From NCBI RefSeq assembly GCF_000732535.1, contig NZ_APNK01000030.1:1-44298 (forward strand): a stretch of 44,298 nt of DNA. Direction: 5' to 3'. This stretch comes from Salinisphaera hydrothermalis C41B8 (GTDB taxonomy: Bacteria; Pseudomonadota; Gammaproteobacteria; Nevskiales; Salinisphaeraceae). The stretch's first letter is position 1, and every line of letters begins with the position of its first letter. Shown here piece after piece: positions 35,795 through 44,298 of this stretch. The notes under the pieces are model-generated. The model was not told the DNA's origin. It saw only the letters and a program-made list of their open reading frames with translations, and searched no databases. Both the position numbers and the translations under genes were made by a program.

Positions 35795-36910
35795 ATGTTG
35801 AAAGTCGGTTTCGTGGGCTGGCGTGGCATGGTCGGCTCGGTACTCATGCAGCGCATGCTTGCCGACAACGACTACGAAGGGCTGGAACCGGTCTTCTTCT
35901 CCACATCCCAGGCCGGGCAGCCCGGCCCGGATATCGGCCGCGAGGTGCCGGCGCTGGCCGATGCGAAAGACATCAACGCGCTGGCCGAGATGGACGTGAT
36001 CGTGACCTGCCAGGGCGGCGACTATACCGGTGAGGTATATCAGCCACTGCGCGATTCCGGCTGGAACGGGTACTGGATCGACGCCGCCAGCAAGCTGCGC
36101 ATGGCCGACGATGCCACCATCGTGCTCGACCCGGTCAATCGCGACGTGATCGACGCCGAGCTGGAAAAAGGCACCAAGACCTTCTGCGGCGGCAACTGCA
36201 CGGTCAGCCTCATGCTCATGGGTCTGGGCGGCCTGTTCGAGCGCGACCTGATCGAGTGGATGTCGGCCATGACCTATCAGGCTGCTTCCGGCTCGGGCGC
36301 GCAGCACATGCGCGAGCTGCTCAACCAGATGGGCGCGCTGCATGCCGCGGTGAAGCCGCAGCTCGATACGCCGTCCTCGGCGATTCTCGACATCGATCGC
36401 GATGTCACCGCGACCATGCGCGGCGCGGATTTCCCGGTCGAGCAGTTCGGCTATCCGCTGGCCGGCTCGGCCCTGCCGTGGATCGATTCGCCGATGGAGT
36501 CCGGCCAGTCCAAGGAGGAATGGAAGGCCGGCGCCGAGTCCAACAAGATTCTCGGCCGCCAGGATCATCCGATTCCGATGGACGGCCTGTGCGTGCGCAT
36601 CGGCTCCATGCGCTGTCATGCCCAGGCATTCACCATCAAGCTCAAGCGGGATATTCCGACCGCCGAGATCGAGCAGATGCTGGCCGATCACAACGAGTGG
36701 GTGAAAGTCGTACCCAACGACAAGGACGCCACGCTCGAGCATCTCACCGCGGCGGCCGTATCGGGCACGCTCACCGTGCCGGTCGGGCGTATCCGCAAGC
36801 TGGCCATGGGCGGCGAGTACCTGACCGCCTATACCGTCGGCGATCAGCTGCTCTGGGGCGCGGCCGAGCCGCTCAAGCGCATGCTGGCCATTATTCGCGG
36901 CCAAATCTGA
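35795..36910 (+). CDS. asd: Aspartate-semialdehyde dehydrogenase
   Basis: NADPH-dependent enzyme converting aspartyl phosphate to aspartate semialdehyde, the branch point to lysine, diaminopimelate, threonine and methionine. The N-terminal nucleotide-binding motif [18 protein letters not shown] and the active-site [11 protein letters not shown] are plain, the latter with Cys135 at the same position as in E. coli. Length is 371 residues, as expected of the Gram-negative type. The start has GAGG seven bases upstream. A single-gene unit: a divergent DUF421 gene lies upstream and a strong hairpin at 36918-36955 follows. Confidence 0.97.
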   Translation: MLKVGFVGWRGMVGSVLMQRMLADNDYEGLEPVFFSTSQAGQPGPDIGREVPALADAKDINALAEMDVIVTCQGGDYTGEVYQPLRDSGWNGYWIDAASKLRMADDATIVLDPVNRDVIDAELEKGTKTFCGGNCTVSLMLMGLGGLFERDLIEWMSAMTYQAASGSGAQHMRELLNQMGALHAAVKPQLDTPSSAILDIDRDVTATMRGADFPVEQFGYPLAGSALPWIDSPMESGQSKEEWKAGAESNKILGRQDHPIPMDGLCVRIGSMRCHAQAFTIKLKRDIPTAEIEQMLADHNEWVKVVPNDKDATLEHLTAAAVSGTLTVPVGRIRKLAMGGEYLTAYTVGDQLLWGAAEPLKRMLAIIRGQI

Positions 36911-36917
36911 TCGGCGC

Positions 36918-36955
36918 GATCGCGATACCGGCCGGCCCCGGGCGGTATCGCGATC
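36918..36955. terminator. Perfect 13-bp hairpin between convergent genes
   Basis: GATCGCGATACCG at 36918-36930 is exactly complementary to 36943-36955 with a 12-nt GC-rich loop. It lies 7 bp after asd and 25 bp from the end of the convergent patatin gene, so it could serve both. There is no T-run on either side. Confidence 0.6.
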
Positions 36956-36980
36956 CTGAGTACCGCCGCTACGCCCAGCG

Positions 36981-38264
36981 TTAGCTGCGCACGCTTCGCG
37001 AGCGTATCGCGGTCGCGGCGGGTCTGACCGCTGGCGCCTCGCCCATCAGAAACGCCTCGATCTCGTCGATACGATCGCTGGCGTCGTGATATCCGATATC
37101 GATGAGCGCCCGCGCATATTCCGGTTCGAACAACAGATAGCTGTTGAGATCCGCGCTGCGGGGATCGGGCTCGCCGAGCCCACTCAGCGCCAGTCGTAAG
37201 GTCCGTGGCATACGATACGACAGCTCGTCGGCGATTTCGGCCAGATCCACCGAAGGCGACACAACCAGCGGCTCGACCACTCGCATCGGTTCGACCAGAT
37301 CCGACTGGGCCGGCCGTTCGCCGGTCGCGCTTTCGTAGGTTTTCACGAAAGCGTTCATACGCATCAGGTGATCCAGGTCGGCATCCAGATGGTCGAGAAA
37401 GATGGCATTGAGAAACACGCCCATGATCTGCGCCAGCGGCGGCCGCCGCGGCATGCTCGCCTGCTCGCCCGTGCCCGGCTCGGTTTCCCGTTCCGCTAGC
37501 GTTTCGGCGGTACCGGCACAGCGCACGCCGATCGCCAGTATGCGTTCGGCGCCCAACCGGATCGCGGGCGACAAGGGATGCGTCAGGCGCATCGCGCCAT
37601 CACCGAACCAGGCCGAGCGCACACCGGTCGACAGGGCGACCGGCGGGAACACTAATGGAATCGCCGCCGAGGCGCAGATATGGTCGACCGTGATTTCGGC
37701 CGGCAGGACGATCCGCCGGCTCTTGCGCCAAACCGGATGGCCGGGCGCGCCCTGCACGAAGATATACGAGATGCCCGAGTGGTAGCCGGAAGCCGTGATC
37801 GCGATCGCCGACAGATCACCGCGTTCGATCGCCCGGCCGATGCCGTCGAGCGGCAACTCGCGCACCAATAGTGCCCGCAGTGGCGCGGCATCCAGCAGCG
37901 CCGCCACACGACCGGCGCCAAGCCAGGCGCCCAGACCGAAATCGAGCCCGGCCCGAACAGCGTTGCCGAGAATCGCGCGCAGATCGGTGCGATATACCTG
38001 TTCGGCGGTCAGCGCGGACCACAGCAGAGCCAGGCGCAGCGTGCCTTCGGAAAACCGATCGCTGTAGGCGGCCACCGCCGCCCCGTTGATCGCGCCTGCC
38101 GAGGCGCCGGCGACGATCGCGAACGGTGAACGCGACGCGTAGTGGCCCACACGTTCGCCAATGCGCTTGAGCACGCCTGCCTGATACGCGCCGCGCGCCC
38201 CGCCGGCGGTCAATACCAGTCCGACCGGTCCGCACGGCCTACCGCTCGTCGTGGAATACACCAT
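36981..38264 (-). CDS. Patatin-like phospholipase
   Basis: Serine hydrolase of the patatin family with a Ser-Asp dyad, 427 residues. The oxyanion hole GGARGAYQ lies at about residues 21-28, the nucleophile Ser55 in GASAG, and the catalytic Asp in FGDGAM. Such proteins release fatty acids from membrane lipids; some are autotransporters or toxins, but no such domain or signal peptide is present here, so a cytoplasmic role is likely. The start at 38264 has AGGAG six bases upstream; a longer frame upstream runs into the divergent gene's leader. It ends near the hairpin shared with asd. Confidence 0.87.
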   Translation of the reverse strand: MVYSTTSGRPCGPVGLVLTAGGARGAYQAGVLKRIGERVGHYASRSPFAIVAGASAGAINGAAVAAYSDRFSEGTLRLALLWSALTAEQVYRTDLRAILGNAVRAGLDFGLGAWLGAGRVAALLDAAPLRALLVRELPLDGIGRAIERGDLSAIAITASGYHSGISYIFVQGAPGHPVWRKSRRIVLPAEITVDHICASAAIPLVFPPVALSTGVRSAWFGDGAMRLTHPLSPAIRLGAERILAIGVRCAGTAETLAERETEPGTGEQASMPRRPPLAQIMGVFLNAIFLDHLDADLDHLMRMNAFVKTYESATGERPAQSDLVEPMRVVEPLVVSPSVDLAEIADELSYRMPRTLRLALSGLGEPDPRSADLNSYLLFEPEYARALIDIGYHDASDRIDEIEAFLMGEAPAVRPAATAIRSRSVRS

Positions 38265-38454
38265 GCCCCACTCCTGCCCGAGCGGGCATCCGGGTGTAAG
38301 ATGCGCGGCACGACTTGAAGGCGCCGCCCGCCAATCGTCTTCACTATCGCACGATTCCTGCATGCGATTGGCAGCGACCGCCGGCTGGGCCGGCGCGCCG
38401 CGCCCGCGCCATATATTTCCGGGCACCGATGCGCCCAAGAATCGAGGTTTGCGC

Positions 38455-39537
38455 ATGTCCACAACCCAATCCGCCGCCACCGCGGCCGACGCCGACGCCA
38501 ATACGCCGCGCTTTCTGGCCAGCGACAACACGTCGGGCATCTGTCCCGAGGCGATGGACTACATGCATCGCGCCAACGCGGCCGACGATCTGGCCTACGG
38601 CAACGATCGCTGGACGGCCGAGGCCAGCGATGCATTTCGTGATCTGTTCGAGACGGATTGCGAAGTCTTTTTCGTATTCAACGGCACGGCGGCCAACTCG
38701 CTCGTGCTGGCCTCGCTGTGCCAGTCATACCACAGCGTGATCTGTCACCAGCTGGCGCATATCGAGACCGACGAATGCGGTGGGCCGGAGTTTTTCTCCA
38801 ACGGCTCCAAGCTGCTGACCGTGCCGGGCGATTCCGGCCGCGTAACGCCCGGCGGCATCGAAAAGACGGTGACCAAACGCGGCGATATTCACTACCCCCG
38901 CCCGAAGGTGGTCTCGCTGACCCAGGCCACCGAGGTCGGCACCGTCTACGATCTGGAACAGCTGCGTGCGATTCGCGACGTCGCCGATCATCACGATCTG
39001 CGCGTGCATATGGACGGGGCACGATTCGCCAACGCCTGTGCGGGGCTGGATGTATCGCCGGCCGAGCTGACCTGGCGTGCCGGCGTGGACGTGCTGTGTT
39101 TTTCCGGCACCAAGAACGGGCTGGCCTTCGGCGAAGCCGTGATCTTCTTCGACAAGCGGCTGGCGCTGGACTTCGAATATCGCTGCAAGCAGGCCGGCCA
39201 GCTGGCCTCGAAGATGCGCTACCTGGCTGCGCCCTGGCTCGGCCTGCTGGAAACCGGCGCCTGGCTGTCCAACGCCCGCCATGCCAACGCCATGGCGCGG
39301 CGCCTGGCCGACGGCGTGGCGGATCTGGCCGACGTGAACCTGATGTTCGACGTGCAAGCCAACAGCGTGTTCCTGGAAATGCCCACGCCGCTACAGAATG
39401 CCCTGCGCGCGCGCCAGTGGACGTTCTATACCTTCATCGGCGAAGGCGGCGTGCGTTTCGTGTGCAGCTGGAACACCACACCCGAACTGATCGATTCGCT
39501 GATCGCGGATATCCATCAGGCGGTCGCGGCCGCCTGA
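38455..39537 (+). CDS. ltaE: Low-specificity L-threonine aldolase
   Basis: Pyridoxal-phosphate enzyme splitting L-threonine or allo-threonine into glycine and acetaldehyde. Conserved blocks include FLASDNTSGICPEAMDYM, YGNDRWT, the FNGTAANSLVLASL cofactor region, HIETDECGGPEFF, VHMDGARFANA and SGTKNG, where Lys220 would bind the cofactor. Length is 360 residues. The start has GAGG seven bases upstream. It diverges from the patatin gene (190 bp between starts) and converges with the LURP-one-like gene with 21 bp between stops. Confidence 0.93.
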   Translation: MSTTQSAATAADADANTPRFLASDNTSGICPEAMDYMHRANAADDLAYGNDRWTAEASDAFRDLFETDCEVFFVFNGTAANSLVLASLCQSYHSVICHQLAHIETDECGGPEFFSNGSKLLTVPGDSGRVTPGGIEKTVTKRGDIHYPRPKVVSLTQATEVGTVYDLEQLRAIRDVADHHDLRVHMDGARFANACAGLDVSPAELTWRAGVDVLCFSGTKNGLAFGEAVIFFDKRLALDFEYRCKQAGQLASKMRYLAAPWLGLLETGAWLSNARHANAMARRLADGVADLADVNLMFDVQANSVFLEMPTPLQNALRARQWTFYTFIGEGGVRFVCSWNTTPELIDSLIADIHQAVAAA

Positions 39538-39558
39538 CCCGGCACTCACGGGGCGGCG

Positions 39559-40209
39559 TTATTGCCGCCCTTCGATCGCCGCCAGCAACACGGCCATGGC
39601 GATCGCCAGGCGTCGGTCGACGCCGGCGACCGTATCCGGCGTCAGGTCGATATCCAGCTTGTAAATGAACGGGTTGAAGCGCTGATGATAGTGGGCGACC
39701 GCGCGCTGATGGCGGGTCAGCGCATAGCTCTGCGGAAAGAAATAGCCGAGCAATCCCACGAGCGGTATTTCGCCGGCGAATTCGATCAGCCGGCGCAGCA
39801 GCGACTTGCCGAGCGAATCTTCCTGTAATTCGGCCATCGGCTGGCCGGCCGGGTCGAGCATCTGCCAATGATCGCGGACGAAAGCCGATCGCAGCCCCGA
39901 GCGCCGCAAGGTGCCGATGCGCGCGTGCTGCCGACTGTCCTCGACGTCGTAGGCGCCCGAAAAATCGAGGATGCTCTCGGTTCGAATACGCAGCACTTCC
40001 TCGCGCATGTCGACGTCCGCGTACACGCGGATATCCTCTTTCAACCGGAAGCGCTTCATCTCGGCATACAGGCAGAGCCGGCCCTGCTCGTCACGAAGCT
40101 CGTAGGCACCGCCGAAAAACCGGAAGAAGCGGCTGCGCAACACATAGCGCCTGGCGTGCCACGGGTTATGAGAGGCGTCGGCCGAAGCGGCGGGCTCGGA
40201 GGATGACAT
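39559..40209 (-). CDS. LURP-one/scramblase-like protein
   Basis: Protein of 216 residues resembling the LURP-one-related/phospholipid-scramblase fold, a beta-barrel around a central helix. Regions such as RYVLRSRFFRFFGGAYELRD and DEQGRLCLYAEMKRFRLKED fit the first strands. The C-terminus FIYKLDIDLTPDTVAGVDRRLAIAM and a short hydrophobic end fit the barrel's closing helix. The function in bacteria is unknown. The start at 40209 has GGAG five or six bases upstream; starts further out (40230, 40314) lack this. It is transcribed leftwards from beside the DUF2267 gene. Confidence 0.68.
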   Translation of the reverse strand: MSSSEPAASADASHNPWHARRYVLRSRFFRFFGGAYELRDEQGRLCLYAEMKRFRLKEDIRVYADVDMREEVLRIRTESILDFSGAYDVEDSRQHARIGTLRRSGLRSAFVRDHWQMLDPAGQPMAELQEDSLGKSLLRRLIEFAGEIPLVGLLGYFFPQSYALTRHQRAVAHYHQRFNPFIYKLDIDLTPDTVAGVDRRLAIAMAVLLAAIEGRQ

Positions 40210-40325
40210 ACGAACTCCGGAATGAAGCATCGTCCGATTGTGCCCGAGGCGGGCGACGAACGCGGGCCGTTCGTCGCCAAACGCCACGCGGCACGAGAAA
40301 CGGCCGCGTGGCATCGCGGTAGCGA

Positions 40326-40712
40326 CTATGCGGTCAGCAACGCATCCAGCTCGCGCGGGGCATCAAGCACGATGTCGGTGGTTTCGCCGCGACTGAGGGC
40401 CCGCTTGAACACGGTGATCGCGGCGCGTACCGCCGGTTCGATCTCGGCACGATCACGCTCGGCGCGGATCGCAACCTGCTGAAAGAACTCGTCCTGCGAG
40501 ATTTCAGCCGGGTTTTCGGTGGTTTGCGTGCGGCCGTCCTCGGCGGCGCGTGTCATTTCGCGCGGCAGCTGCGACGCCAGCTCGCGGACCTGCTCGGCCG
40601 GCAGATGCGCGCAGATCGTCTCGACCGTCGCATGCGCAATGGTGGCGGCCTCGTCCTGATCAGACAGATCGGCGGCCCGGGCGACTTCGCTCACGAATTC
40701 TTCGGTCTGCAT
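40326..40712 (-). CDS. DUF2267 protein
   Basis: Small soluble protein of 128 residues matching the DUF2267 family, with helices such as EAATIAHATVETICAHLPAE and VRELASQLPREMTRAA followed by EFFQQVAIRAERDRAEIEPA and a final RELDALLTA. The function is unknown; relatives are often found beside stress genes, as far as I recall. The start at 40712 fits the family N-terminus; a much longer upstream frame is an artefact of GC-rich DNA. 40713-40855 contains an imperfect GC hairpin near 40829-40855 that could end the next leftward gene. Confidence 0.72.
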   Translation of the reverse strand: MQTEEFVSEVARAADLSDQDEAATIAHATVETICAHLPAEQVRELASQLPREMTRAAEDGRTQTTENPAEISQDEFFQQVAIRAERDRAEIEPAVRAAITVFKRALSRGETTDIVLDAPRELDALLTA

Positions 40713-40855
40713 GGTGTCGTGTCCGTTGGTTGGGGTATGAACTTGATCGGCCGAGTCTCGAAGCCGGGCGATCCCGAGTCCATCCGAAGGCCTACGGAGC
40801 TCGGGTTCTCCCGTAGTCCCGATCCGTCGCCGTGACCGGCGCTCGCCGGACGGCG

Positions 40856-41899
40856 TCAACGACGAGCCGTCATCACCAGGCTTGGATCGGCCCTCGGCCG
40901 GCTCATGCCGGCCAGCTGCATGGCCTCGACCAGTTCGTCGTTCAACACGGTCATTTCGGTCACGACTCGATCTCGGCCGCCGGCCGCCAGCGCCCACAAC
41001 GGCGGGCGTCCAAGAAACACCCCGCGGGCGCCCAGCGCCAGAGCCGTCAGTACATGACGCCCCGAGCGAATGCCGCCATCGACATAGACTTCGGCTTGGT
41101 CGCCAACCGCGGCCACCACGTCGGGCAGACAATCCGCCGTCGCTGCCGCCCCGTCGAGCTGTCGGCCGCCATGATTGGACACCCAGATCGCCGCGGCGCC
41201 GGCGGCCACGCAGCGCGCGGCATCGTCGGGCCGCAGAATGCCCTTCACCACCACCGGCAGCCCGGTCCGCTCGCGCAGCCACTCGATATCGGCCGGGCCC
41301 AGATCACGCGCCTTGGCATGCTCGGGCCGGCTGCCATAGTTGGCATCGAAATTGACCTGCAGCCAGTCGTCCTCGGCGATTTGCCAGATCGTCTCGGCGT
41401 CGCCGTCGTCCTTGTTTGCCACCACCGGCGTATCGGCGGTCAGCACGATCGCCCGCGCCCCGGCCTCGACCGCGCGCTCCAGCAACGGCAACGCGGCATG
41501 GCGATCGGACGGCAGATAGGCTTGCAGCCACCAGGCCACGCCGGTCTCGGCAATGGCCTCGAAGCGCGTGCCGGCGTTGCTCGAAACCGTCAACAGGCTG
41601 CCGAGCTCGGCCACCGCTGCGGCCATCGCCCGCTCGCCTTGAGGGTCGGCCGCGCGCTGGAAGGTGCTCGGCGCCACGGCAATCGGCGTGCGTACCGGAG
41701 TGCCCAGCAACGTGGTACCGGTTTCGACTTGCGACACATCAACGAGCGCATGCGGCAATAAACGCTGGCGCTCCCACGCGGTCACGGCTTCGGCGGTCGA
41801 TACCGATGCGCCGGATCCCTGACGAAAATAACGCGCGACCGCTACCGGCAGTCGTGCTTCGGCCTCGCCGGCCAGGCGCTCAAGACGATGGATACTCAT
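40856..41899 (-). CDS. FMN-dependent alpha-hydroxyacid oxidase/dehydrogenase
   Basis: TIM-barrel flavoenzyme of the lactate oxidase/glycolate oxidase family, 347 residues from the ATG at 41899, which has GGAG six bases upstream. Landmarks are DVSQVETGTTLLG, the QAY motif, the TADTP strand, the flavin-contacting lysine in VVVKGILRP, the catalytic histidine and substrate arginine in SNHGGRQLDG, and the phosphate-binding VDGGIRSGRHVLTALALGAR. It would oxidise a 2-hydroxyacid such as lactate or glycolate; whether the electron acceptor is oxygen or a carrier cannot be read. A longer start at 41914 is possible. It is a single leftward gene. Confidence 0.88.
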   Translation of the reverse strand: MSIHRLERLAGEAEARLPVAVARYFRQGSGASVSTAEAVTAWERQRLLPHALVDVSQVETGTTLLGTPVRTPIAVAPSTFQRAADPQGERAMAAAVAELGSLLTVSSNAGTRFEAIAETGVAWWLQAYLPSDRHAALPLLERAVEAGARAIVLTADTPVVANKDDGDAETIWQIAEDDWLQVNFDANYGSRPEHAKARDLGPADIEWLRERTGLPVVVKGILRPDDAARCVAAGAAAIWVSNHGGRQLDGAAATADCLPDVVAAVGDQAEVYVDGGIRSGRHVLTALALGARGVFLGRPPLWALAAGGRDRVVTEMTVLNDELVEAMQLAGMSRPRADPSLVMTARR

Positions 41900-42080
41900 G
41901 TCGATCTCCGGCACATCGAGCGGATGACGGGTTCACGGTAGCCGCTCACCCGTAGGTCGCCTCATCTTCGATGACAATCGGCCAGCACGGCCAGCCCGGT
42001 ATCAACGCGCCCGGGGCCGGGATAAAGACAGCGTGCCGGGCGTGTCGTCATGAGATACAGCGCCGGCACGGATCGACAAG

Positions 42081-42109
42081 CGTCCGGCGCGTCGACGACG
42101 CGCCGGACG
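42081..42109 (-). terminator. GC-rich hairpin after the sugar-binding gene
   Basis: CGTCCGGCGCGT at 42081-42092 pairs with 42098-42109 (12 bp; the five loop bases could extend the pairing). It begins 7 bp past the stop of the leftward sugar-binding gene and most likely ends the operon. The minus-strand sequence after it has no strong T-run. Confidence 0.65.
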
Positions 42110-42115
42110 GGCGTT

Positions 42116-43072
42116 TTACTGATACAGATTCTTCTGGATCTTCGGCTCGTCCATATTGGACTTGTCGTACCAGTAGAAGCCGGTATCGATGGTCTTCGGC
42201 ACGCTCTTGCCGTGGATGACCTTGAGCGCGGTATCGACCATGTCCTTGCCCATGCCGACCGGGTTCTGGGTGATCGAGCCGGTCAGCACACCGTTCTTGA
42301 TGGCATCGATCTGGGCCTTGCCCGAGTCGAAACCGATCGCGACGATGTTCTTGCGGCCGCTTTCCTTGATGCCCAGGGCCATGCCTTCGGCCGAGGCTTC
42401 ATTGGATGCGAACAGACCGTCGAGATGCGGATGCGAGGCCAGAATCGCCTTGGTGATGTCGGCCGCCTTGGACATGTCGCTGTTGCTGTACTGCGGTCGC
42501 AACATCTTGATGTTCGGCGCGTTCTTCTTCATCCAGTTCATGAACCCGTCGCGCCGGTCGGTGCCGGACACGCTGGTCTGGTCGTGGATGATCAGCCCGA
42601 CCGTGCCCTTGTCGTGCAGCAGCTTGGCCATGTGCTTGGCGGCTTCCGCGCCCGCAGCCTTGTTGTTCGTGGCCACGGTCGAAACCGGCACGTCGCTCTT
42701 CACGCCGGAGTCGAAGGCGATCACGGGAATGCCTTCGCTCTTGGCCTGCATCATCATCGGCGCGGCGGCCTGGCTATCGAGCGCGGCGAAGCCAATGGCG
42801 TCCGGATGCTTGTTGAGCGCGGCGGTCAGCTGGTTCATCTGGATCGCCACGTCGGACTCGGTCGGCGGGCCTTCGAAGGTGATGCGCGCGCCTTTCTTCT
42901 GGGCTTCTTCCTCGGCCCCGTGCTTCACGGCCTGCCAGTACTGCTGGGAAAAGCCTTTCGACACGATGGCAATATAGGGCTTGCCGCTGTCGGCCAGCGC
43001 CGGCGCGGCCGCACCGGCCGACAGTGCAAGGCCAACGGCCGCCGCGAGCAGAGCGGATCGAATAGGGGTCAT
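42116..43072 (-). CDS. Sugar ABC transporter binding protein (RbsB-like)
   Basis: Periplasmic binding protein of the ribose/galactose type (peripla_BP_4), 318 residues. The signal peptide MTPIRSALLAAAVGLALSAG... ends near APALA. Conserved parts include SKGFSQQYWQAVKHGAEEEA, VIAFDSGVKSDVPVSTVATN, GLFASNEASAEGMALGIKES and VAIGFDSGKAQIDAIKNGVL. The sugar is unknown. The start has GGAGG five bases upstream. It is the last gene of the operon, 51 bp after the permease. Confidence 0.92.
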   Translation of the reverse strand: MTPIRSALLAAAVGLALSAGAAAPALADSGKPYIAIVSKGFSQQYWQAVKHGAEEEAQKKGARITFEGPPTESDVAIQMNQLTAALNKHPDAIGFAALDSQAAAPMMMQAKSEGIPVIAFDSGVKSDVPVSTVATNNKAAGAEAAKHMAKLLHDKGTVGLIIHDQTSVSGTDRRDGFMNWMKKNAPNIKMLRPQYSNSDMSKAADITKAILASHPHLDGLFASNEASAEGMALGIKESGRKNIVAIGFDSGKAQIDAIKNGVLTGSITQNPVGMGKDMVDTALKVIHGKSVPKTIDTGFYWYDKSNMDEPKIQKNLYQ

Positions 43073-43123
43073 GGTCTCCTCCGTTTCGTTCTTATGGACG
43101 TTCGATGCGACGCCGTCGCGGCC

Positions 43124-44143
43124 TCAGGCCGCGGCGTTGCGTCGGAAGTTGTCGAGATAGACGGCCGCCAGGATCACCACGCCGAGGATCACGGTCTGCC
43201 ATTCCTGGGGTACCGAGATGATCTGCAGACCGTTGGTGAGCACCGACATGATCAGCGCGCCGATCACCGTGCCGAGGATCGAGCCCACGCCGCCGAACAG
43301 CGACGTGCCGCCAATCACCACCGCGGCAATGGCCTTGAGCTCGTAGCCCATGCCGAGCGCCGGCTGGGCCGAATTCAGGCGCGCCGAGATCAGCACCCCG
43401 GCCAGACCGATGAACAGCCCGCCGAAGCTGTAGATCAGGATTTTCCAGCGCCGGGTATTGATGCCCGACAACGCCGTGGCGTCTTCGTTGCTGCCGATGG
43501 CATAGGTATAGCGGCCGAACACGCTTTTATTGAGAATCACCCCGGCGATGATCGCGACTGCGATCCACAACAGCACGGCGTTGGGAATATCCACCCCGGG
43601 CAGGATGTGGCCCTGGGAGAGCATGTAGTAGCTCGGCGTATCGCTGAAATAGATCGGCGCGCTACCCGAGATCACCAGCGCCAGGCCTTCGGCGACCAGC
43701 ATCATCGCCAGCGTGGCGATGAACGGCGGGATCTTGAGCATGGTCACGTTGAAGCCGTTGACGAAGCCGATCAGGCCGCCGAAGGCCACGGTCAGCACCA
43801 CGCCAAGCGGCACCGGCAGGCCCCAGTAGGTGATGAACACCCCGGACATCACCGCGCACAGCGACATGCCGGTACCCAGCGACAGATCGATGCCGGCCGA
43901 GATGATCACGAACGTGGTGCCGATCGCCAGCGTGCCGATGACCACGGTCGCCAACAGGATCGACATCACGTTGGAAAACGTCAGGAAGTTGGGGCTGGCG
44001 AACGAGAAGAAGGCGAAGATCAGAATCAGCCCGCCGAAGGCCAGAAACTGCTGGAACTTGCCGCGCAGGCCCGCCGGCAGGCGCCCCGCGGCGGCCGGCT
44101 TTGCTTGTTCTGCCATAGAGATATTTTCCTTGGTCGCGCTCAT
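43124..44143 (-). CDS. Sugar ABC transporter permease (RbsC-like)
   Basis: Inner-membrane permease of the ribose/xylose type, 339 residues with about nine hydrophobic segments. Family landmarks are GTTFVIISAGIDLSLGTGMS, the GIN(T)RRWKILIYSFGG loop, and the C-terminal AAVVIGGTSLFGGVGSILGT, which together identify BPD_transp_2 proteins. The start at 44143 has GAGG seven to eight bases upstream; 44116 (MAEQAK) is possible. It lies between the truncated ATPase gene and the binding-protein gene, the usual order in these operons. Confidence 0.93.
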   Translation of the reverse strand: MSATKENISMAEQAKPAAAGRLPAGLRGKFQQFLAFGGLILIFAFFSFASPNFLTFSNVMSILLATVVIGTLAIGTTFVIISAGIDLSLGTGMSLCAVMSGVFITYWGLPVPLGVVLTVAFGGLIGFVNGFNVTMLKIPPFIATLAMMLVAEGLALVISGSAPIYFSDTPSYYMLSQGHILPGVDIPNAVLLWIAVAIIAGVILNKSVFGRYTYAIGSNEDATALSGINTRRWKILIYSFGGLFIGLAGVLISARLNSAQPALGMGYELKAIAAVVIGGTSLFGGVGSILGTVIGALIMSVLTNGLQIISVPQEWQTVILGVVILAAVYLDNFRRNAAA

Positions 44144-44153
44144 CGTTCGGTCC

Positions 44154-44237
44154 TCAGGCGATCTCGGCCGCGGGCGAAGACGACAGCGTGGCGTAGTGCA
44201 TGACGGTTTCCTGGTCGGCGTCGTCGGCATCGAGCAC
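44154..44237 (-). pseudogene. C-terminal remnant of sugar ABC ATPase gene
   Basis: The frame ending at 44154-44156 (TGA) reads ...VLDADDADQETVMHYATLSS then SPAAEIA. QETVMxxAT resembles the C-terminus of RbsA/MglA-type double ATPases, and the position directly before the permease (11 bp gap) is where that gene belongs. Upstream of 44237 the sequence changes to what looks like an insertion-sequence end, so only about 27 codons of the gene remain at this junction. The frame continues to an ATG at 44297 within the presumed insertion, which is probably accidental. The rest of the gene, if present, lies beyond the window. Confidence 0.5.
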
Positions 44238-44298
44238 TGAACTGGCCCCTGATTTCTGGACAGTGCGATAAGTGGCAAGCTGCTTCGCAAGAGCCATC
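44238..44298 (+). mobile_element. Probable end of an IS3-family insertion sequence
   Basis: The sequence from 44238 begins TGAACTGGCCCCTGATTTCT and continues GGACA. It resembles the terminal inverted repeats of IS3-family elements such as the IS150 group (TGTACTG...TTGGACG pattern). The remaining 36 bp up to the window edge show no gene. The element would extend to the right. The match is from memory of the family pattern and was not checked against a database. Confidence 0.45.

Noticed and set aside
42050-44203. 717-codon plus-strand frame opposite the sugar ABC genes
   Set aside because: Antisense to two conserved genes; its His/Arg/Gln-rich content is typical of shadow frames.

Overview
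The window is GC-rich, densely packed chromosomal DNA from a Gram-negative bacterium. Outer-membrane and periplasmic functions (MlaA, lipoproteins, a GT9 heptosyltransferase-like enzyme, an Ivy-type lysozyme inhibitor) point to a gammaproteobacterium. Osmolyte genes (glucosylglycerate enzymes, a betaine-binding protein) suggest a halophilic or halotolerant one. A Salinisphaera-like organism is a guess from gene style and was not tested. No rRNA, tRNA, CRISPR array, phage or conjugation gene was seen.

Layout. 0.4-10.2 kb (minus strand): cardiolipin synthase, an oppABCD-type peptide importer with no oppF, mnmG and a DUF945 protein. 10.2-15.5 kb: a compatible-solute module, namely a GH13 glucosylglycerate/sucrose phosphorylase-type enzyme, a lysozyme inhibitor, a GT81 glucosyl-3-phosphoglycerate synthase and its HAD phosphatase. 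This module lies exactly between two inverted copies of a ~280-bp repeat with long terminal inverted repeats. 15.5-21.6 kb: an OmpR-type two-component system, a GT9 glycosyltransferase, a gamma-glutamylcyclotransferase-like protein, glycerate kinase and CorA. 21.6-22.5 kb: about 1 kb of non-coding DNA holding two more repeat copies and, between them, a run of hairpins. 22.6-29.7 kb: MlaA with a lipoprotein hydrolase, a frameshifted FAD oxidoreductase, NDH-2, an OPT transporter and a small membrane protein. 29.9-32.9 kb: a polar amino-acid ABC operon with a terminator-like hairpin after its first gene. 32.9-41.9 kb: mostly single genes (zinc-free MDR oxidoreductase, betaine-binding protein, DUF421, Asd, patatin, threonine aldolase, LURP-one-like, DUF2267, FMN alpha-hydroxyacid oxidase). 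42.1-44.3 kb: a ribose-type sugar ABC operon whose ATPase gene appears cut by an IS end at the right edge.

How the genes fit together. Synthase plus phosphatase would make glucosylglycerate. The phosphorylase would split it to glucose-1-phosphate and glycerate, and glycerate kinase 4 kb away could return the glycerate to glycolysis. That would be a make-and-recycle loop for one osmolyte, with a two-component system divergent from the synthesis genes. The most unusual non-coding feature is the repeat family: its two ends differ between copies but remain complementary within each copy, each copy carries nested internal stems, and one copy supplies the stop codon of corA.
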